Shown: positions 40,586 through 44,605 of the stretch, one piece after another
Layout: every line of letters starts with the position of its first letter
Numbering within the stretch: the first letter of the stretch is position 1
Origin: JAPLDB01 sp964356415
GTDB taxonomy: Bacteria > Bacteroidota > Bacteroidia > AKYH767-A > 2013-40CM-41-45
Length of the DNA stretch: 44,605 nt
NCBI GenBank assembly: GCA_964356415.1
Contig: CAYHHK010000019.1
Span: 1-44,605 of the forward strand
Direction of reading: 5' to 3'
Notes under the pieces: model-generated
Database searches by the model: none
Told to the model about the DNA's origin: nothing
What the model saw: only the letters and a program-made list of their open reading frames with translations
Position numbers and translations under genes: made by a program

Positions 40586-41179
40586 ATGGAGAAGTATTTA
40601 ATCGTTGGTCTTGGCAACATCGGTGACGAATATGAAAACACACGTCACAATGTTGGCTTCAATGTGGCTGATGCCCTTGCATCTGCATTTCAAAAAGAAG
40701 AGGAGAAAACAAAATCCATAAAACTATTTTCATCCGACCGGTATGCATTTGTAAATCAGTCCCGCTTCAAAGGAAACCGCATTACCATCATCAAGCCGAC
40801 AACTTTTATGAATCTCAGCGGCAAAGCTGTAAATTACTGGATGCAGGAAGAAAAAATCCCTTTCAAAAACCTGCTCATCATTACCGACGACCTTGCACTT
40901 CCTTTTGGTACTTTGAGGATGAAAAAGAAAGGCAGTGACGGCGGACATAACGGACTTACAGATATCATTGCCACTTTCAACACCACTGAGTTTGCGCGCC
41001 TGAGGTTCGGCATCGGCAGTGAGTTCTCCAAAGGGCATCAGGTAAATTACGTATTGGGGAAATGGAATGCAGAAGAAGAGAAACTGCTACCGGAACGAAT
41101 TGAGCAATGTGTAAAAATCGCAAAGAGTTTTGTGGCCATTGGTGTGGACAGAACGATGAGTGATTTTAACAATAAGTAA
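40586..41179 (+). CDS. pth: Peptidyl-tRNA hydrolase
   Basis: A 197-residue protein of the bacterial Pth family: LIVGLGNIGDEYENTRHNVGF (catalytic His21), KPTTFMNLSGKAV (substrate Asn), LLIITDDLALPFGTLRMKKKGSDGGHNGLTDI (catalytic Asp and the GSDGGHNGL motif), and RLRFGIGSEFSKG. It releases tRNA from peptides dropped by stalled ribosomes. It has its own space after the rplY terminator, so it probably has a separate promoter (no clear box seen in 40521-40585). A weak inverted repeat (TCCGGG/CCCGGA near 41184-41206) may end its transcript. Confidence 0.96.
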   Translation: MEKYLIVGLGNIGDEYENTRHNVGFNVADALASAFQKEEEKTKSIKLFSSDRYAFVNQSRFKGNRITIIKPTTFMNLSGKAVNYWMQEEKIPFKNLLIITDDLALPFGTLRMKKKGSDGGHNGLTDIIATFNTTEFARLRFGIGSEFSKGHQVNYVLGKWNAEEEKLLPERIEQCVKIAKSFVAIGVDRTMSDFNNK

Positions 41180-41216
41180 ACATTCCGGGCACTGTTCTAC
41201 TCCCGGATATTTATCG

Positions 41217-41224
41217 TAGTTTTG
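41217..41224 (+). promoter_or_regulatory. Promoter -7 box TAGTTTTG
   Basis: TAGTTTTG fits TAnnTTTG and lies 19 bp before ATG 41244 of the lamin-tail gene. Confidence 0.45.
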
Positions 41225-41243
41225 AAATATTAATTCCAGAAAC

Positions 41244-42119
41244 ATGAGAAATATTTTTACAACAATTGTTATCATTTCACTTGCATTCATCAGTTCGAAA
41301 GGACAAGGTCTGTGTATCAATGAAATTGATTATGACCAGCCGGGATCAGACAGCGCTGAATTCATTGAGCTATACAACAGGGGTGTTGTGCCGGAATTCC
41401 TGGGAAACTATACAGTTATCCTTTACAATGGAAGTGCAACTACTCCGGGAATCTATGATTCAATTCCATTGCCGGCACAGACTCTCCAGCCAGGAGATTA
41501 TTTTGTAATCTGTAATGGCGGAGGACTTGTTCCAAATTGCGATATGGTGCATGGCGCCGCATCAAATATGATCCAGAACGGAGCTCCTGATGCTGTTGCA
41601 TTACGTAATAACAATGACCTGACAGTTTTTGGCGCTGTGAGCTACGAAGGGAACAGCAACCCTCCCTACGTTGAAGGAAACGGTGTACCACTTGCCCAGA
41701 GTGATACCGGTTCAACTCCATATGTCGGCATCTCCCGTTTCCCTGATGGAACAGTTACCGGCGATGATTCCACCGATTTCAACCGCGCATGCATTACGCC
41801 GGGACATGCAAATGTTGACTCAAGCACAGGATGCCAGTCACCCATTTACGTTCAGAACATGATTGCAGAAAATGGAATTGCTCTTTATCCGAATCCGACA
41901 GCAGGTTTGGTAAATATCAGCAGCATCAATCCTGCATTTAACGCCTGCTATGTAACGGTATCAAACTTGCTCGGCAACGAAGTGAAGTCATATCATTTTA
42001 CTGATCTGAATAAAAATAAAAAGACAATCGACATCTCAACACTCAAGAACGGAATATACCTGATACATTTCAGGTCAGAGAAGACAGTATATACACAGCG
42101 TCTTATCTTGAATGATTGA
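41244..42119 (+). CDS. T9SS-secreted lamin-tail-domain protein
   Basis: A 291-residue protein with a signal peptide (TTIVIISLAFISSKGQG). A lamin tail domain (about 22-165) has CINEIDYDQPGSDSAEFIELYNRG and DSIPLPAQTLQPGDYFVICNGGG...QNGAPDAVALRNN, and a T9SS type A sorting domain (about 212-291) has YPNPTAGLVNISS...LLGNEVKS...LKNGIYLIHFRSEKTVYTQRLILND. The LTD often tethers DNA or enzymes such as surface nucleases, but here no catalytic domain is attached. The sorting domain is a close sister of that in the next gene. Confidence 0.9.
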   Translation: MRNIFTTIVIISLAFISSKGQGLCINEIDYDQPGSDSAEFIELYNRGVVPEFLGNYTVILYNGSATTPGIYDSIPLPAQTLQPGDYFVICNGGGLVPNCDMVHGAASNMIQNGAPDAVALRNNNDLTVFGAVSYEGNSNPPYVEGNGVPLAQSDTGSTPYVGISRFPDGTVTGDDSTDFNRACITPGHANVDSSTGCQSPIYVQNMIAENGIALYPNPTAGLVNISSINPAFNACYVTVSNLLGNEVKSYHFTDLNKNKKTIDISTLKNGIYLIHFRSEKTVYTQRLILND

Positions 42120-42218
42120 AACGAAGAGGCAGCATTCCCGCAATTACAGATTCGGCCTCATTTTCAGATAATTTTCTGTTTGTTCATTTAATTGCCCGCT
42201 GATCCTGATACCTGCCTG

Positions 42219-42236
42219 TCCCAATAGCTATCGGGA
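42219..42236. repeat. Palindrome TCCCAATAGCTATCGGGA
   Basis: An 18-bp palindrome, perfect apart from one mismatch pair (A versus C at the fifth base), in the gap 42120-42369. The core AATAGCTATC is shared with the CGATAGCTATCG inside the adaptor gene at 740-751. Confidence 0.6.
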
Positions 42237-42341
42237 GCGTCATTCAAGCGAGGCCATAAGGACGCTGATAACCAACTATGGAAAGAAGGCGATACTATTT
42301 TATCAGTGTCACAAAATATTTTTTTCATCAGGGCAATCGCT

Positions 42342-42349
42342 TATATTTG
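42342..42349 (+). promoter_or_regulatory. Promoter -7 box TATATTTG
   Basis: TATATTTG fits TAnnTTTG and lies 20 bp before ATG 42370, which supports that start for the next gene. Confidence 0.5.
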
Positions 42350-42369
42350 GCCTCTCAAACCAATTGCTA

Positions 42370-43134
42370 ATGAAAAAACTCCTACTTATTGTTTCAATTT
42401 TCTGTGCGGGATTCGCTGCAAGCGCCCAAAATTTTATTATTTGTGAAGATTTCAATGCCTATGATTCTGCAAGCGCATCATCAGGTGTTTTCAATGGATT
42501 TACCATCAGTTACCACACTCAATTCAGTTTTTATACTTCTACGCAAAGTTCAGGATTAAGCGGCCCGAATTCCTACAAGTTCGGAGTTGACAGTGCAACG
42601 ATGATTTCGCCTGATATTACAGGAGCAACTTACGTTCAGTTCTGGATGAAAGGAAATTCTACTGATTCTCTCAGTACATTCTATATTTATGATTCTCCCG
42701 ATGGAACAAACTGGTCATTGATCCAAGCCATCAACCCTGTGAATACCTCAGGGATGTACCGTCAATATCCGTTGACTGGCGGAACAGCATTCATTAAATT
42801 TTTCTATGACAAATCCGTGGGCAATGTTGCCTTCGATGATTTTTGCACAGCAGATGGACCGATGACGATTGGGGAAGCTCCGGTTTCAGCACAACCATCT
42901 ATTTTTCCAAATCCATCAAACGGCTTTGTTACAATTGCTGCCAGTCCACTTTTCAGCAATTGCAAAGTAACTGTGATGAATTTGCTTGGAAAGGAAGTAA
43001 GGTCTATTGTTTACAGCGACCTGAACAAAGTAAGCAAGTCACTTGATCTTTCAGATCTTGACAAAGGAATATATATCATCCGTTGCAAATCAGAAAAATC
43101 TGAATTTACACAGCGCGTCATTTTGAAAGACTGA
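42370..43134 (+). CDS. T9SS-secreted protein, small
   Basis: The start is ATG 42370 (MKKLLLIVSIFCAGFAASAQN); a TTG 6 bp upstream is rejected because the promoter spacing and signal peptide fit the ATG. About 254 residues: signal peptide, a jelly-roll-like beta domain (about 22-165, YVQFWMKGNSTDSLSTFYIYDSPDGTNWSLIQAINP...FIKFFYDKSVGNVAFDDF), and a T9SS sorting domain (about 178-254, FPNPSNGFVTIAAS...LLGKEVRS...LDKGIYIIRCKSEKSEFTQRVILKD). It probably binds a surface or substrate ligand. Its sorting domain shares much of its sequence with the previous gene, which points to tandem duplication or domain copying. Confidence 0.88.
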   Translation: MKKLLLIVSIFCAGFAASAQNFIICEDFNAYDSASASSGVFNGFTISYHTQFSFYTSTQSSGLSGPNSYKFGVDSATMISPDITGATYVQFWMKGNSTDSLSTFYIYDSPDGTNWSLIQAINPVNTSGMYRQYPLTGGTAFIKFFYDKSVGNVAFDDFCTADGPMTIGEAPVSAQPSIFPNPSNGFVTIAASPLFSNCKVTVMNLLGKEVRSIVYSDLNKVSKSLDLSDLDKGIYIIRCKSEKSEFTQRVILKD

Positions 43135-43153
43135 TCATACACACCACAACCTG

Positions 43154-43187
43154 ATCCCGGTCGCTGAAGTGGCCGGGATTTTTTTTG
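43154..43187 (+). terminator. Intrinsic terminator after the small T9SS gene
   Basis: ATCCCGG (43154-43160) pairs with CCGGGAT (43173-43179), followed by a run of eight to nine T. Confidence 0.75.
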
Positions 43188-43249
43188 GCAAATTTATAGG
43201 GGCCGGCTTAAAGGGATGGAAAAAAGTTATCCCGGGAGTGCCTTGCGGT

Positions 43250-44455
43250 TTAGTTTATAATAAGCTTTTTTGTTATTCCGCTTTTTATATTTTCATCAGA
43301 TGAGAATATTTGAATAAAATAAATTCCTTTTTCAAATTTACTTATATCAATTTCTGTTTTCTCACCTCTCACTTCTGACTTTAAAATTTCTTTTCCCATC
43401 ACATCAAAAATTTTTATTTCATAACCGGTTAAACTATTTGCACTTTTAATAAGCAACTCATTGTCCGCAGGGTTTGGTGCAAGAACAATTAAAGGGGAAA
43501 TTGGTGCTGATTCCAATCCTGTAAACGGTACATATTCCCATAAGCCCTGATAGTCTGCACCACCGATATCACCTGTACACAAATAGCCCTTATTTGAAAT
43601 GGAGAACCCCACTGCTGACCAAATATTACCGACCCCTATGTTTGCACGTTGTGTCCATGCATTGGCATTAGGATTATATTCCCAAAAGTCATTTGTTGAA
43701 CCGAAATTATATGCCCCGGAACCAATAAACCCCCCGTTACCTATTGAAAACCCTATTGCTTGAAATCTTGGGATACCACCAAAGTCAGCTTTTTGTGTCC
43801 AGGCATTTGTGTTTGGATTATACTCCCAAAACTGGCTAGTTTGATTATACGTGGTGTCCATTCCTGTTCCAAGGTATCCTTTTGAACCGATTGAAAAGCC
43901 TACAGCATATAATATAATGCTGCCTGGAAAATTTGATTTTTGAGTCCATGAATTATTTGCAGGATTAAATTCCCAGAAATCATGTTTAACTATATTGTTG
44001 GTATCTAATCCCAGGCCAATGTAACCTTTATTCCCGATAGATAATCCAACAGCAAATTTTCTTGGTGTTCCTGCAAAGTCAGCTTTTTGTGTCCACATAT
44101 TATTGGTTGGGTTGTACTCCCAAAAATCACTTGTTCCTTTGGTTGAAGCGCTTTCATAACCAGTACCAATGTAACCAAATGCTCCAATAGAAAAAGCAAT
44201 GGCATTATCTTTTGGGTTTCCGCCAAAGTCTGCCTTCTGTGTCCAAACATTTGATGTTGGATTATACTCCCAAAAGTCCTTATGCAAAGTAGTGCCATTA
44301 TAGGAAAGCCCGGTTCCTAAGTATCCTTTACTGCCAATTGAAAAGCCAACAGCAAAATGTCTTGCTGCTCCGGTAAGATTTGCTTTTTGCATCCAAACAT
44401 TCTGTGCATCCACAATAGATGTAATAAAAAAGAAGACAATAAAGAGTTTTTTCAT
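43250..44455 (-). CDS. Kelch-like repeat T9SS-secreted protein
   Basis: A 401-residue protein with a signal peptide (KLFIVFFFITSIVDAQN). Six tandem units of about 52 residues follow, of the form NVWTQKADFGG.P...AI.FSIG..GYIGTG......DFWEYNP..N. These are Kelch-type blades that should close into a six-bladed beta-propeller. A T9SS type A domain closes the protein (about 325-401, LAPNPADNELLIKS...KGIYFIQIFSSDENIKSGITKKLIIN). It is exported by the Por system. It lies just downstream, in the transcription sense, of another T9SS protein (44471-44605). Its sorting domain contains the repeat-like segment KSEVRGEKTE. Confidence 0.9.
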   Translation of the reverse strand: MKKLFIVFFFITSIVDAQNVWMQKANLTGAARHFAVGFSIGSKGYLGTGLSYNGTTLHKDFWEYNPTSNVWTQKADFGGNPKDNAIAFSIGAFGYIGTGYESASTKGTSDFWEYNPTNNMWTQKADFAGTPRKFAVGLSIGNKGYIGLGLDTNNIVKHDFWEFNPANNSWTQKSNFPGSIILYAVGFSIGSKGYLGTGMDTTYNQTSQFWEYNPNTNAWTQKADFGGIPRFQAIGFSIGNGGFIGSGAYNFGSTNDFWEYNPNANAWTQRANIGVGNIWSAVGFSISNKGYLCTGDIGGADYQGLWEYVPFTGLESAPISPLIVLAPNPADNELLIKSANSLTGYEIKIFDVMGKEILKSEVRGEKTEIDISKFEKGIYFIQIFSSDENIKSGITKKLIIN

Positions 44456-44470
44456 TTTACATGTTTGCTA

Positions 44471-44605
44471 TTAGTGTTGTACAACTAGTTTTTTTATTAC
44501 AGCTTGATTTCCTGATTTCAGTTGGACAAAATAAATTCCATAAGGGATGTCTGAAGTCTGAAGTTTAAAGTCTGAAGCTGTTATTTTTGATGAATAAATT
44601 TCCTT
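44471..44605 (-). CDS. C-terminal end of a T9SS type A sorting domain protein (partial)
   Basis: From the right edge a minus-strand frame of 44 codons ends at TAA (44471-44473): KEIYSSKITASDFKLQTSDI then PYGIYFVQLKSGNQAVIKKLVVQH. The GIYFVQLKSG...KKL.V ending is the last part of a type A sorting domain. The rest of the gene lies beyond the window. It contains three GTCTGAAG-type DNA repeats (plus strand 44549-44577). Confidence 0.75.
   Translation of the reverse strand, partial: KEIYSSKITASDFKLQTSDIPYGIYFVQLKSGNQAVIKKLVVQH

Overview
The window looks like a chromosomal segment of a Bacteroidota bacterium, probably a Sphingobacteriia/Chitinophagia-like lineage. The main signs are several secreted proteins ending in type IX secretion (T9SS) type A sorting domains, SprB repeats, promoter boxes of the form TAnnTTTG just ahead of start codons, LytS/LytTR-type signalling, a double-ATPase peptide ABC protein, and weak or absent Shine-Dalgarno sequences. 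No rRNA, tRNA, CRISPR array or transposase was seen.

Positions 1-6.85 kb (all minus strand, visibly more A/T-rich than the rest) hold an RND efflux locus read from 6.8 kb downwards: a small membrane protein, a TetR regulator, a 4-TM protein, a His-rich lipoprotein, a di-heme cytochrome lipoprotein with a Tll0287-like (DUF3365) domain, a VIT1-like metal transporter, a TolC protein, a membrane-fusion protein, and the start of an RND pump that runs off the left edge. The first four genes after the promoter overlap by a few bases, and a perfectly placed TetR-type palindrome abuts a TAnnTTTG promoter. The gene junctions of this locus carry three decayed gene remnants (four-helix-bundle protein, DUF2231-like membrane protein, cupin).

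Positions 6.9-9.8 kb hold an ECF sigma factor, an anti-sigma-like membrane protein with a zinc-finger-like N-terminus, and a multi-pass membrane protein. Positions 10-11.7 kb hold a CstB-like metallo-beta-lactamase/rhodanese protein and a small thioredoxin, likely for persulfide handling. A 1309-residue CotH-kinase/SprB-repeat/T9SS protein, a biotin carrier protein and a DUF6624 protein follow.

Positions 17.3-18.07 kb are unusual: two copies of an element (a 35-nt conserved 5' box plus a terminator-like hairpin with a GCCTTG loop) are separated and flanked by ACGAATTACGAA-type repeats, followed by an unlisted 57-residue basic protein gene. A LytS/LytTR two-component pair comes next, then lineage-type exported and membrane proteins, another unlisted 57-residue gene and polA. 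The linker of polA contains palindromic repeat DNA in frame.

Positions 26.6-29.3 kb contain a repeat-rich T9SS protein and an AbiE-type toxin-antitoxin pair whose 3' end overlaps a truncated SnoaL-like gene. Positions 29.5-33.9 kb hold a DbpA-domain DEAD-box helicase, a fused oligopeptide ABC ATPase and a PAP2 phosphatase. The right end has large T9SS proteins on the minus strand, the housekeeping run prs-rplY-pth, two T9SS proteins with sister C-terminal domains, a Kelch-like T9SS protein, and the tail of another T9SS protein. All family assignments are from reading motifs in the sequence; no database search was run.
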